Source: Chlorops oryzae
Taxonomy: Eukaryota > Arthropoda > Insecta > Diptera > Chloropidae
NCBI GenBank assembly: GCA_020466095.1
Contig: CM035807.1
Span: forward strand, 53,622,878-53,686,877
Direction of reading: 5' to 3'
DNA: 64,000 nt
Positions 10,952-22,358 of the stretch are shown piece after piece; position 1 is the first letter of the stretch, and each line of letters opens with the position of its first letter. Made by a program: the position numbers and the translations under genes. A model generated the notes under the pieces. The model searched no databases, was not told the origin of the DNA, and worked only from the letters and a program-made list of their open reading frames with translations.

Positions 10952-12953
10952 CACGGTGTGCTTGAAAAATTTTAAATGGAATTTCGGAAGACGTAAAAAG
11001 TTTTTGATGCACACTATAGTTTTCTTTATTTTGATGAATTCTGGTAAGTTTTAAAAAAATCTGTGGAGCCGTTTTTTTTTTTTTTGAGATTTTCAAAATT
11101 TTGTATGAAAAATTTTAAATTATGCCAGATTTCACCATTAGTTTTTCAAAATAATACCAATGAAAGATAATTTCTTTGAATAATAAAAAGCAAATGTATT
11201 AACGGAATTACTATAAGTATATAGCGCTCACCTCCCCTTGCATACCTTCCCCTCTTAAGGTGCTCTCACACAATATGTATCGAGCAATATGACCTGTCAA
11301 ATTTCATTCCGTATTCTTGTCAAAATTGGTTTGGAACATGCATTGTCTTTTTTGCACTCACACGACACATATATGTCATGTCGATTTATTCCTTTGTTTT
11401 TAAATAATCAATGTATTACAAAGCAAACTATATTTACCTTTGCCGACTCCATTTCGCGCAATTTTTATTGTCAAAAGAAAACAGATGTTTTCGCGTGTGC
11501 ACACATACGATTATCAAATTAGTTTGAAAATCGAATAAAGGAAGATGCACAGCCATGTGGCTCAGTCATATGTATCGACATTCTTGCATTCACACGACAT
11601 GCCAGCTTCGCTTGTGGCATATTTGACAGGTCATATTGCTCGATACATATCGTGTGAGAGCACCTTTAGCAAGATATTGCTTCCAGCCCCTCACTGTGCA
11701 TCATAACTGACTGCAATCATGCGTGAAATCTAAAATTTTTATATAATTTATATTCATATATGCCTATACATAAATGTATATATACATATATATTATATTG
11801 TTAGTATATATTTATATGGCAAGTCCGCGTTTACACGTAGGAAGCAATGTTTCGAGAACATTTGAAGTTATCTTTTGTTGTTTCGTTAAACACTTCTTTG
11901 GTTATATCGAAAAAAAACCACAACCTTTTGCCGACATAGCCAAAGAAGATCCTCTCTTTTTCATGTAGATCACCACTACCTATTTCTTAAGTCTAAACGC
12001 GCACTAAGTAATTGAGTTGGCCTTCATTTGCATTATTACGAATGATATGTAGATATTACATACAGTGGTGTAGCGAACTTTGACGGCGCTTGGGGAAATA
12101 CAACATTGCCGACCCTAGCGACCATACTTCCATTCTAGATTAACTTAATTAAGATTCATATTTTAGTTTAATTATTCTTGTCAAAATTAAATATACGACG
12201 CGTTTACTTATTCTTTTCACTTAGTAGTGAAACGATCATTTGAATGACTTTGCTTCCATTGCAAAGGATTCCAACACAACTACTGCAAATGAAGGCGAAC
12301 TCAATTACTTAGTGCGCGTTTAGACTTAAGAAATAGGTAGTGGTGATCTACAGGAAAAAGAGAGGATCTTCTGTTGGCTATGTCGGCAAAAGGTTGTTGT
12401 TTTTTTCGATATAACCAAAGAAGTGTTTAACGAAACAACAAAAGATAACTTCAAATGTTCTCGAAACATTGCTTCCTACGTGTTAACGCGGACTTGCCAT
12501 ATAAATATATACTTACAATATAATATATATGTATATATACATATATGTATAGGCATATATGAATATAAATTATATAAAAATTTTAGATTTCACGCATGAT
12601 TGCGGTCAGTTATGATGCACAGTGAGGGGCTGGAAGCAATATCTTGCTAAGAGGGGAAGGTATGCAAGGGGAGGTGAGCGCTATATACTTATAGTAATTC
12701 CGTTAATACATTTGCTTTTTACTATTCAAAGAAAATATCTTTCATTGGTACTATTTTGAAAATCTAATGGTGAAATCTGGCATAATTTACAATTTTTCAT
12801 ACAAAATTTTGATAATCTCAAAAAAAAAAAAAACGGCTCCACAGATTTTTTTAAAACTTACCAGAATTCATCAAAATAAAGAAAACTATAGTGTGAATCA
12901 AAAAATTTTTACGTCTTCCGAAATTCCATTTAAAATTTTTCAAGCACACCGTG
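10952..12953. mobile_element. Foldback element, 2.0 kb, TCCG duplication
   Basis: Two long inverted arms: 10952 to about 12030 (minus a 408-bp insert) and about 12283-12953, each near 672 bp, around a unique spacer of about 250 bp. The outer ends read CACGGTGTGCTTGAAAA and its inverse. TCCG lies on both sides (10948-10951, 12954-12957), and joining the flanks restores an open frame. No transposase is visible. The spacer begins with CAGTGGTGTAGCGAAC, similar to the ends of the small hAT-like insert at 51949. Confidence 0.85.
11258..11665. mobile_element. TTA-flanked MITE inside the foldback's left arm
   Basis: Ends AGGTGCTCTCACAC and GTGTGAGAGCACCT; the inverted match continues for about 45 bp. 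It is flanked by TTA at 11255-11257 and 11666-11668. The right arm of the foldback keeps the unoccupied site (CCCTCTTAGCAAG in the same sense), so insertion point and duplication are directly readable. A 3-bp TTA duplication is typical of PIF/Harbinger elements; the assignment is inferred, since no transposase is present. Confidence 0.88.
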
Positions 12954-13014
12954 TCCGATGATAAAAGCAAATGCGCTATAAGGTGTTTGTTGCAGAGCTC
13001 TCTAGAGCTCTCCA

Positions 13015-14445
13015 TTTTTATACCCAGCGTAAGCGGGGTATTTTAGTTTTGTGCGAATCTTGTAACAGGGAGAATAAAGCTCCGGAGATATAGACAAATA
13101 TATATAGAAAAGATCAGTATCAAAAACTGAATCGATTTAGATATGTCCGTCTGTCCGTCCGTCCGTGGTCGGATCTCCTCGGAAACGGCTGAACCAATGA
13201 AGTCGAAATTTGGCACACATGTATATCGGGGTCCGAGTATGATCCTTACTAAAAATGGGAGACATCCGCCCACTGCCACGCCCACAAATGAATTTATTGT
13301 GTTTTCAGTAAAATGCTTGTAACTTGCGAACCACTCAAAACATTGGATTGATATTTGGTGTACTGGTAAACTACGAAAAGGGATATATCCTGAAAAAAAA
13401 TTGACGCCGTCCTCCTCGAGCCACGCTCACAAATAAGGGCTTAGGGGCTGTCCCTTAATAACGTTAGCATAAAAGGGGGGGGAGGGGGTTCGAAAAATCT
13501 TACGCCTGCTTATAAAGGGTGTCTGATTTATACTAAAGTATGCTTACGAGGGGGGGTCAAAAATGGTCAAAATCGCCCTTACGTAATTAATGGACAGCCC
13601 CTTATCGTAACTTGTGAATTAAATGACGTAAAAGTTTAAAATTCGCAACTTGGGTTGACCAAGGCGAACAAAAGGTGTAAGAAAACATTTTTTGTGGCAC
13701 GCCCACTACCACGCCCACAAATGAAGATTATTTTACCTTCCGAGGTAAAACGCGTAGAAGCTTCAAATTCACAACATAAGTTGCCCAAAACAAATGAAAG
13801 GTGTAGGAATAAAAATTTATTCAACCTGCCCACTGCCACGCCCACAAATGGAGAATTTTCGTTACTTCCGAATAAAAGGCGTAGAAGATTCAAAATCGCA
13901 ACATAGGTTAACCAAGCAAACGAAAGGTGTAGGAAAAAGTTGAATGTAACCCGCCCACTGACACGCCCACAAATGAAGATTTTTCGTTACTTCCGAAGTA
14001 AAAGGCGTAAAAGCTTCAAATTCGCAACATAGGTTGACCAAGGCAAATGAAAAGTGTTGGAACAAAAATTTATATAGCCCGCAAACTGCCACGCCCACAA
14101 ATAGAGAATTTTCATAACTTCCGAAGTAAAAGGCGTAGAAGCTTCAAATTCGCAACATAGGTTCCCCAAGGCGAATGAAAGGTGCAGGAAAAAATTTTTT
14201 GTAGCCCGCCCACTGCCACGCCCACAAATAAAGATTTTTCGTAACTTACGAAGTAAAAGGCGTAGAGGCTTCAAATTCGCAACATAGGTTAACCAAGGCG
14301 AATGAAAGGTGTAGGAAATAATTTTTTGTGGCCCGCTCACTGCCACGCCCACAAATAGAGAAGCAAAACATAGTGCGCTTATAATGTCGGGACGCTGGGT
14401 ATTTCAAAGTGGGGCCTGTTCGACTTTAGCTTTCTTACTTGTTTT
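13015..14445 (+). mobile_element. DINE-1/INE-1-like element, family A, copy 2
   Basis: Same plan as the copy at 2045: TATACCCAGCG start, TCCGTC microsatellite near 13150, subterminal inverted CGCTGGGTAT near 14393 and TTACTTGTTT end. Six units of about 125 bp with CCACGCCCACAAAT (near 13712, 13837, 13961, 14088, 14213, 14343) against four in copy 1, so unit number varies. The 3' hairpin is worn (GGGGCCTGTTCGACTTT). A 158-bp MITE sits inside. Confidence 0.8.
13444..13601. mobile_element. Small TTA-flanked MITE
   Basis: Ends GGGGCTGTCC and GGACAGCCCC, then TTAATAACGT / ACGTAATTAA. TTA lies at 13441-13443 and 13602-13604. The DINE-like copy at 2045 has the empty site (AGGGCTTATCGTAAC near 2478). 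The duplication fits a PIF/Harbinger-type mover. G-runs near 13476-13490 and 13548-13556 fill the interior. Confidence 0.87.
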
Positions 14446-14782
14446 TCCTCGAAAAGTATAATAACATTGTTGTCTTCTTTGGAAAGAAAAGACAACAATG
14501 TTACTATAATTTTTTTTTATATTAAAACACTGAATTTAATTGGCAGAGCCAGATATTTAGGCATTAAAAAGAATTTTGGCCCATATCAGGAAGGCAAAAT
14601 AACATAATTCTGCGAAAAAATTGGTTGTCATATATATATAGCTATGTTAAATACTATTTTATTTTTATAACTATAAATAAATATAACAAATCTAATTCTA
14701 TAAAATGAAATTATAATTTATGGAGCCACATTTGAAAAAACAAGAAACTTGAACTGAAAGATTTTTTTCAAAATCAGAAAAA
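14446..14782. other. Spacer between two tail-to-tail DINE-like elements
   Basis: Contains a near-perfect hairpin at 14457-14508 (AACATTGTTGTCTT and its inverse around about 10 bases). The rest is AT-rich without coding signal. Confidence 0.6.
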
Positions 14783-15697
14783 AACAAGTAAGAAAGCTAA
14801 AGTCGGTCAAGCCCGACTTTGAAATACCCAGCGTCCCGACATTATGAGCGCACTATGTTTTGCTTCTCTATTTGTGGGCGTGGCAGTGGGAGGGAAACAT
14901 AAATTATTTCCCTACACCCTTCATTCGCCTTGGTGAACCTATGTTGCGAATTCGAAGCTTCTACGCCTTTTACTTCGGAAGTTACGAAAAATCTTCATTT
15001 GTGGGCGTGGCAGTGGGCGGGCCACAAAAAATTTTTCCTCCACCTTTCATTCGCCTTGGTGAACCTATGTTGCGAATTCGAAGCTTCTACGCCTTTTACT
15101 TCGTAAGTTACGAAAAATCTTCATTTGTGGGCATGGCAGTGGGCGGGCTACATAAATTTTTGTTCCTACACCTTTCATTTGCCTTGGTCAACCTATGCTG
15201 CGAATGTGAAGCTTCTACGCCGTTTATTTCGGAAGTTACGATAAGACCTTATTTTTGGGCTTATTTGTGGGCGTGGCTCGAGAAGGGCGGCGTCCATTTT
15301 TTGCCAAAAAATGTCCCATTTCGTAGTTTACCAGCACACTAAATATCAATGGAATGTGTTGAGTGGTTCGCAAGTTACAAGCATTTTATTGAAAACACAA
15401 TAAATTCATTTGTGGGCGTGGAAGTGGGCGCTCGATGTCTCGCCATTTTTTCTTAGGATCATACTTCGGATCCCGTATACTAGTGTGACTGTCTGCAACA
15501 TTACGTTATTCTTCATTGGTTTAGCCGTTTCGGAGGAGATCCGACCACGGACGGACGGACAGACGGACATGTCTAAATCGATTCAGTTTTTGATCCTGAT
15601 CATTTCTATATATATTTTTCTATATCTCCGGAGCTTAATTCTCCCTGTTACAAGATTTGCACAAAACTAATATACCGCGCTTACGCTGGGTATAAAA
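14783..15697 (-). mobile_element. DINE-1/INE-1-like element, family A, copy 3
   Basis: Inverted relative to copy 2, starting with AAACAAGTAAGAAAGC and ending with CGCTGGGTATAAA. It keeps the full 3' hairpin (AAAGTCGGTCAAGCCCGACTTT region at 14798-14822), about three 125-bp units and a GGACGGACGGACAGACGG microsatellite near 15550. Confidence 0.8.
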
Positions 15698-17712
15698 ATG
15701 GGGGCAAGTTTGTGCAGAATTTTATTTTGGATTATTATAGCACTGGCAATGGGTTCCATGGCAAATAAGTCTCAAGTTGGGGAAACCTGGCTATTTTAAG
15801 ATAATTTCTGATGAATTTTTAAAACAATGAATTCACTCTCTTCGCTAAGAAATTTTCTTCTTTGTCGTATAAACGCAGTTTAAAGTCTACAGTATGAAAA
15901 ATATAATTAGGTAATAAAAAAAAGTGGGATTTTCAAAAAAGGTATTATTAATTAAATTCTCTGAAAAACAAAGAATTTACACCAGTTTAAAAATCGTGTA
16001 AAAATTAAAAATTTTTCCGTTAAGAATCAGTTGTTTACAATCCTCAATTTTGGGAGCCACAAACCAATAGAAGAAGACTTTGATTTGTTTCAACTTTTTT
16101 GAGAGCTGTTATGAACTACTTTCTTATGAACTTGCATACAACTTTTTTCAAATTTCTTACATCACTTTTTTCTTATTTTGGCCGCTGACGTAACACTGTG
16201 CGAGGTTGGCGCACTGATTTACATTAGGAAAGATAAAACAGAAAGGTTCCAGCAGAACTAAGAAGAAAGTTTTCAAGAGTTTGTGCATAACTTCCCTGAA
16301 GATAAGATGAAATCTTCACGTAATGGATGAAATCCTGTTTCCTCGTCTTCTTATTCACTATTTTTCAACAAAAATGCATATTTATTTATATTTACTAATA
16401 CATACACACGAGGCGTCAAAAGTTCGCATTTTTGTTGGAAAATAGTGAATAAGAAGATTTCTGCTTATTGTAAGTAGTTCATATTGAATGAGCGTTGATG
16501 GGGTATTCGATATTTTTGGGAGCATTGCACCTAAATCGTAATGCACTTGCATTACCTCTTAGTTTATCAGTCGATGTCCTTGGTATACATTGACCATTTC
16601 CCTGCTGCATAATTGCCTAGGGTTTAATGAAACTGTGAAATCGAAATATCTACACAGAGCCATATTTGTAAGTCACTTTAAAACAAGGAGATTTCCGTCA
16701 AAACCACTTTGTTGGCTTAAGAGAGAGACATGGGTCAAAATTAAAGAAGTTTTTACTGAAAAATCTTTTTAATTTTATGAGAAATTTCACCTTTAATTTA
16801 TTAAAAAGCAAATCGACTAAAAGTTTAAAGAAAACTTCAAATTTGTATTTACTTGTTGTTACGTAAAAATTTAATTTTATTGTCATAACAGTAGCTAGTT
16901 CAAATCACACGAAAAACTCCATCTTTGCGACGGATTTCCACCTCATTATTATTAAGATTCTTAACTTCTTATTTTTGGACATGTCATTTTGATTCTATTG
17001 AAAAGGAAATCGAGTAGGACTAACGAGAAAACGTATTATTCGTTCCCTTTCTAAAATGCGTATATTAATAGGTACTAGTAAACCCAGTCGACCGACACAT
17101 TCGGTCGATTACTAGAACACAAATACCATTTAAACAAAAAACATAAAGTTTAACATACCTTAAAGCAAGATACATAGGAACATGCATTTCATAAGACAGT
17201 TTTTGATTTGTTTTTTTAGTTTTTCATAACTTTATTTTATATATTTAGTTTATTTGTTTTTTTTTTCCTCTCCAACACCACCGATTTCATTTTCATTAGC
17301 GTTTGCACGCAGAGTGTTTTCGCGTAGTCGTATATTTCTGGTACGATAACAAATAGCCCTGCTTCCTGGCCTTACACGGTAACGTTGCGGTCGTGGCATT
17401 CTTCGCAGTTCTACAGACAAAAGCAAACTTAGGTTGAAGTTAGTTTTACTTGCGTTCAATCTGCTCTTCTCTGAAGTAGCAAAAAAGCTTATTCCCAGCG
17501 GTAAAAATCTGAATTTTTCTACAAGAAAATCATACGAGCCACCCCTTAAGTAATGCCTGAGTTTTAACACAGCGATGTCATTCGAAATTCAGGCATTACC
17601 AATTTCGCTTACCATGTAAGGCAGAAATTAAGTATTCAAATATTTTATCTATAGCCGAACGTTTACAATACGGCGTAAGCAAAACGTTCAGGCTTACTTT
17701 ATGCATTGATAT
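15698..17712. other. No gene recognised; one MITE-like hairpin
   Basis: A pair of inverted 30-bp arms at 16346-16458 (TCTTCTTATTCAC ... GTGAATAAGAAGA) around about 45 bp is a short hairpin element. An Arg-rich open frame on the minus strand (17250-17570) has no family match I can defend. An inverted GTAATGCCTGA / TCAGGCATTAC pair lies near 17552-17597. Confidence 0.4.
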
Positions 17713-18930
17713 TAGTGTCCGACCGAAGGTTCGCCTTCGGCTTCGGTAATCGGCATAATCGGCCAATTCTTAATCTTCGGCTTCGGCTTCGGCTGGAAAA
17801 AGCCGAATATTTTAGCCGAATATTTTTGCATTTTAATGGAAGTAAAAAAGTCACGATAGATTTTCAATTGCTTCATTGAGACCTTTTACACTAGTGAATT
17901 ATTGCCGTAAATTTCTACGCTAGAGTTGTCTTCTGTTCGCTGATGACCTAAAACTTTTTAATAAAATTAATGGCTTGGCAGACTCATCAAACTAACAATC
18001 GGATCTTAATTACTTGCATACTTGGTGTGTTAAGAATCATTTGTTCCTAAATTTGGCAAAATGTGCATACACGATATTTTCTAAATCAGATAATGTAAAT
18101 CAAACTTCCTACGTCCTGGGTGGTTTCCAACTAATTCGCGTAGATGTTGTCAAGGATTTGGGTGTTGTCTTTGACAGGAAATTTACGTTTATCCACCATA
18201 TTAATTATATTGTTCCAAAAGCATACGCAATGCTTGCATTTGGGAGAAGGAACTCAACAAACTTTTTAGATCCTTACACTCTAAAAACGCTTTACATATC
18301 CTTAGTGCGCTCAAAATTAGAATACGCAGCAGTTATTTGGAGCCCGTTCTATGCCTCGCACACTGCACGCATTGAACGTGTTCAAAAATCCTTCTTGGGT
18401 TTTGCTTTACGCTCCATGAATTTTGAAGATCATCTTCCGCCTTACTATGCACGGTGCATGCTCATTGGTTGAAATCCTTAGAGACTAGACGCACTATAAT
18501 TTCTCTACTCTTTACTGCAGACATTGTCAGTGCAAGGATTAATTGTCCTGCATTGCTTAATTTAATTGATTTCAATGTCCCTTCTAGGGCCCTTAGACGG
18601 GTAGATGCCTTCTATCTTGGCTTACGGCGCACTAACTATGCAATGTATGCGCCCATTTATAGGGCTGAAATGGCCTATAATAACGTTGCCCTAAACAACG
18701 CTATTAAATAAAAATTCTCACTTTGTGGGCGACTAAAGCGAAAGAATTTAGAGAAAATTTGAGCGGTTTTTTTGTGCTTGTCAAATGAATAAAGACTGAT
18801 TTTGTTTTCTTACTGTAAAATGTTTTGCATTTGGCTTCGGCCTTCGGTCTTCGGCCGAAGTCTTCAACTCTGCCGATTGTTCGGCTTCGGCTTCGGCTTC
18901 GGCTGAAAATCCACTTTCGGTCGGACACTA
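17713..18930. mobile_element. hAT-type MITE with CTTCGG-rich ends, hosting a LINE fragment
   Basis: Ends TAGTGTCCGACCGAAGG and CTTTCGGTCGGACACTA, flanked on both sides by ATTGATAT (17705-17712 and 18931-18938). A perfect 8-bp duplication and a TA-starting terminal repeat fit hAT. Internal to each end are repeats of GGCTTC/CTTCGG. The middle, about 17900-18715, is a non-LTR retrotransposon fragment, so a MITE received a LINE insertion or mobilised one. Confidence 0.88.
17925..18715 (+). pseudogene. Non-LTR retrotransposon RT, 3' part
   Basis: Begins at an ADDLKLFNKI block (the FADD catalytic motif, here SADD), then LHTWCVKNHLFLNLAKC, KDLGVVFDRKFTF, SLVRSKLEYAAVIWSP and IERVQKSFLGFAL. These are the RT palm-thumb blocks of jockey/CR1-like LINEs. 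The frame shifts near 18465 and continues to NNAIK. It ends just after a stop with TAAATAAAAATT, a short A-rich 3' end. It is 5' truncated, as usual for LINE copies. Confidence 0.88.
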
Positions 18931-19082
18931 ATTGATATGTAAGCCATTCTTTCTGGACAAAAACACTTTGACAGCCTGAAGTTTTCGCTTACAAGGTTAT
19001 CATGCAAGAAATCATTCGTTCAATATTCCATGACGAAAAAATGAAAGAAAAATTTCAGTGCTTACCATTTCTTCCGCTGGGT

Positions 19083-19178
19083 TGCTTTCATACGCTCTCA
19101 ATGTATGTATGCATTTACGTATGTCTATAATATACACATATTTAAATGCATACATACATTGGGAGCGTGTGAAAGCAA
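19083..19178. repeat. Short hairpin element
   Basis: Inverted arms of about 34 bp (GCTTTCATACGCTCTCAATG and its near-inverse) joined by about 25 bp of TA-rich loop. It is a very small MITE or a deletion derivative. Confidence 0.6.
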
Positions 19179-19183
19179 ATAGC

Positions 19184-19549
19184 CAGTGATGCCAACTTAG
19201 AGCTTTTTAGATCTAGCGCATTAAGCGCTTAGCTATTTTTCGTTGCGTTCATAACAAATGTGCATACTTAGCTTGTTGTTGTCTTCAACCAATATTGTTT
19301 GCGCGCACACTTTACAGCTTTTTTTCTTAATAAAGGCATTTTTTTTTACTCTTAATATTATAGATTTAATGATTTCTAATAAATAAATGTTAAAAAACAA
19401 TTTAAAATTTTTATGTTAAACAAACAAAGTCAGTTATGTTCTATTTAAAAAAAAACTTTTTTGTTGACTTAGCGTTTTTTCAAATTATGTTAAATATCAG
19501 GAATCACTAAGTTTTAGCGTATTTTGCTTCTGAGGAGTTGGCAACACTG
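19184..19549. mobile_element. MITE candidate with CAGTGTTGCCAACT-like ends
   Basis: Left CAGTGATGCCAACT and right AGTTGGCAACACTG are inverted with one mismatch. The interior repeats TTAGCG-type words. The flanks do not show a matching 8-bp duplication, so the call rests on the ends only. Confidence 0.45.
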
Positions 19550-19837
19550 CTTATAATTGTATGTGATATTCTATTCTCTTTGTCTGTTACTCTTAACGCT
19601 GAAATTCGCGCATGAAAATTAAGAGCACGGAAAGCAAAAGTGTGTTTATCGAAAAACTCTTTCGCCGATAAAAGTAGATATAGATGTCAGATATGGCCCA
19701 ATTATACTCCTCGCAATAGATTTTGATAGCATCTACCATCTGTAAAACTTTCAGCTCAAAATATAGTATATAAATAAAGTTATAAGCATTAAACATTTTG
19801 TGCTCGCCTATTAATATATAAGATTATATAACCACAG

Positions 19838-19945
19838 AATGCAACTTGTAGGATATTCCGAGTGTAAACTTTGTCTTGAGAACAAAGAGACAGCATTCCA
19901 TATAATGGCTGAATGTTTCGCTCTGTGTAGGCTAATGCCGCTTTC
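19838..19945 (+). pseudogene. LINE C-terminal knuckle fragment
   Basis: Translates to CKLCLENKETAFHIMAEC, a CxxC...H...C pattern typical of the end of R1/jockey-like ORF2. It is an isolated shred of about 100 bp. Confidence 0.6.
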
Positions 19946-20181
19946 AGTCTAGTTTATTTAACTGAATTTAGCTGTTGTGATTTTAGCATTTAAATAAAAA
20001 TCTGATATAGCACCAAAAAGGAAAGTGTTGCAAAATAAAACAGCTAAACTCATGAGCCTTGTCGGCGGCGAAACAAATTAAAAACAACTTGCCATTTAGC
20101 ATTTAAAAACGTCATGCACAAGCGCTTTAAAAAATTCCTATGATAACTGCTCTGGAACCTTTCTGTTTAATATTTTTGTAA

Positions 20182-20927
20182 AAACAAGTAAGAAAGCTAA
20201 AGTCGGTCAAGCCCGACTTTGAAATACCCAGCGTCCCGACATTATGAGCGCACTATGTTTTGCTTCTCTATTTGTGGGCGTGGCCACATAAATTTTTTCC
20301 CTACACCTTTCATTCGGCTTGGTCAACCTTTGTTGCGAATTTGAAGCTTCTTCGCCTTTTACCTCGGAAGTTACGAAAAATCTTCATTTGTGGGCGTGGC
20401 AGTGGGCGGGCCATATACATTTTTTTCCTACACCTTTGATTCGCCTTGGTCAACCTATGTTGCGAATTTGAAGCTTCTACGCCTTTTCTTTCATAAGTTA
20501 CGATAAACCCTTATTTGCGAGCGTGGCTCACAGAGGGCGGCGTCCATTTTTTTCAGGATATGTCTCTTTTTGTAGTTTACCAGTACACCAAATATAAATA
20601 GAATGTGTGAAGTGGTTCGCAAGTTACAAGCGTTTTACTGAAAACACATTATATTCATTTGTGGGCGGGGCAGTAGGCGGATGTCTCGCATTTTTACTTA
20701 GGATCATACTCGGATCCCGATATACCTGTGCGCCAAATTTCGACTTGATTGGTTCAGCCGTTTCGGAGGAGATCCGGACAGACGGACGGACGGACAGACA
20801 TGTCTAAATCGATTTAGCTTTTGGTCCTGATCATTTCTATATATATATGTCTATATCTCCGGAGCTTAGTTCTCCCTGTTACAAGATTCGCACAAAACTA
20901 AAATACCCCGCTTAGGCTGGGTATAAA
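20182..20927 (-). mobile_element. DINE-1/INE-1-like element, family A, copy 4
   Basis: AAACAAGTAAGAAAGC start, 3' hairpin at 20198-20222, two 125-bp units, GGACGGACGGACAGAC near 20780 and a TGGGTATAAA end. One CCCACTGCC module near 20282 is shortened. Confidence 0.8.
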
Positions 20928-21000
20928 AATGTATTTGAAAGGTTCTTATTCGTCCAAGGTTTTTAAATGTTATATTATTTTCTTTTTGTCCATACAAAAA

Positions 21001-21062
21001 AATAGTCGCCACTACCACCAACGGGGATTGAACACGCCGACATTGGATTGTGAGGCAATGGC
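21001..21062 (-). repeat. tRNA-like module
   Basis: Minus-strand GTGTTCAATCCCCG resembles a pol III B box. The sequence is similar to the module at 59962-60018. It is an eroded tRNA-derived SINE head, not a working tRNA. Confidence 0.4.
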
Positions 21063-21215
21063 TCTCAGGTTTTTAAAAAGAATTCCTTCGCTCAGAAAAT
21101 TATTGAGATCTATGTATAAGTAAGGCTGGTAGTTACCAAAAATTTTTAGCTAAGGCTAAATCGTAATCTTTCGAAGTAAAAGTGGTAGTTACCAAGTCAA
21201 ATTAAACCGGTCTTA

Positions 21216-21734
21216 TAGCACTGACAGACATAGGTATTTTCCACCATGATAGTGTGAAGTCTAGGTATATATGAATATATACACATAGGTGTTTCTCAAA
21301 AGTCTACCAAAGCCATCATAGACTTTTTATAGACTTCACACTACATTGAAAGGGAGGATTTATTGTGGACTTCTTAGATTGATATGGCACCACTGCATAA
21401 AATTAAACGAAATATCGATTAATTTATCGGAAACCAGATGTTTAAAATTTTAATTTCAAGTTGTTTATCCGAAATGCATGAAATTAATTCCATCGTATTG
21501 ATTTATATAACAAACAAACGATATTTTCATGGATCCTTTTGAGATAAAATCGAGGCTAAATGCTACCAAACTGTTTTTATTGTTTTTGTTGTTGTTTTAA
21601 TTTTAAATTATCAGCTGTTTTAACGAAGTCCACAATATAAATCCACAATCAATTGTTGTGTGTCACCCCAACATAGACTTCTTTCATTGTAGTGTGAAGT
21701 CTATAGACTTTACACCATATGTCTGTCAATGCTA
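21216..21734. mobile_element. TTA-flanked MITE
   Basis: Ends TAGCACTGACAGACATA and TATGTCTGTCAATGCTA (one mismatch) between TTA at 21213-21215 and 21735-21737. Inner inverted copies of GTGTGAAGTCTA occur near both ends (about 21250, 21336, 21690). Non-coding. A Harbinger-type origin is inferred from the duplication length. Confidence 0.8.
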
Positions 21735-21837
21735 TTAGAGAATTCGATATTCGAAAGTGTGCTGCCATATTTTTCAATTTAAGTCGAAAAACATGGTTTT
21801 TGCTATTTTCAGCTCTTTCAAACTAGTAGGCGGATGA

Positions 21838-21915
21838 GGGTTTTTCTTTTCCCGCACGCCTTAATTTCCCGGGAATTCGGGGGAAAAATTCAATCCTGGG
21901 AATTTCCGGAAATAA
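21838..21915. repeat. CCCGGGAATT-rich repeat fragment
   Basis: TTTCCCGGGAATTCGGGGG followed by CTGGGAATTTCCGG resembles sequence at 35103-35130 and the ends of the repeat at 50597-50818. Confidence 0.4.
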
Positions 21916-22182
21916 CCGAAAATTGCCACTTGTTTTTTAATAATATTAAATTTTTCAGATAAACCACATTTAACATTAACAAACACAATATTAAGTATTT
22001 TGAAATGTGCAAAGAATACAAAAACACAAAAAAAAAGAGATCAAAATTCAGTCTTTTTTGTAAAGCATAAATCACACTGTGATAGTTTTTTTGTGTAACT
22101 TTAAAAGACAAGTCCATTGCCTCTTTTGGGCATGGGAAATCGAACTGAATTATTAGTTTTTTGATCGTTTGAACTGAATCGA

Positions 22183-22358
22183 TCGTTCCTCTGCGACTAC
22201 GACGACGCGGTTCCCACGAGCAAAAGGCTTCATTCCTCTGTGACTCCGACGGCGTTGTCCAAACGAGCCAAAGCCCTCCAGTAAGTAGACCGTTACGCTC
22301 CCGGTGGACCCAGTATCTAACCGCCTTCTATTTTTCCGCCCTACTTTTGTGCAAGACA
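22183..22358 (+). repeat. 5' LTR (3' portion)
   Basis: Closely similar to 30625-30799 (for example CTGCGACTACGACGACGCGG and CCGTTACGCTCCCG in both). It ends GCAAGACA just before the leader motif. Confidence 0.8.

Noticed and set aside
13862..14352. Cys/Phe-rich frames in the DINE-like elements (also 2517-2726, 14860-15342, 51559-51840)
   Set aside because: They are translations of the 125-bp modules and recur with each module; no selection is evident.
17250..17570. Arg-rich minus-strand frame with histone-like look (QRYRVRPG)
   Set aside because: The resemblance to the H3 HRYRPG motif is confined to a few residues and fails on both sides; composition alone could explain it.
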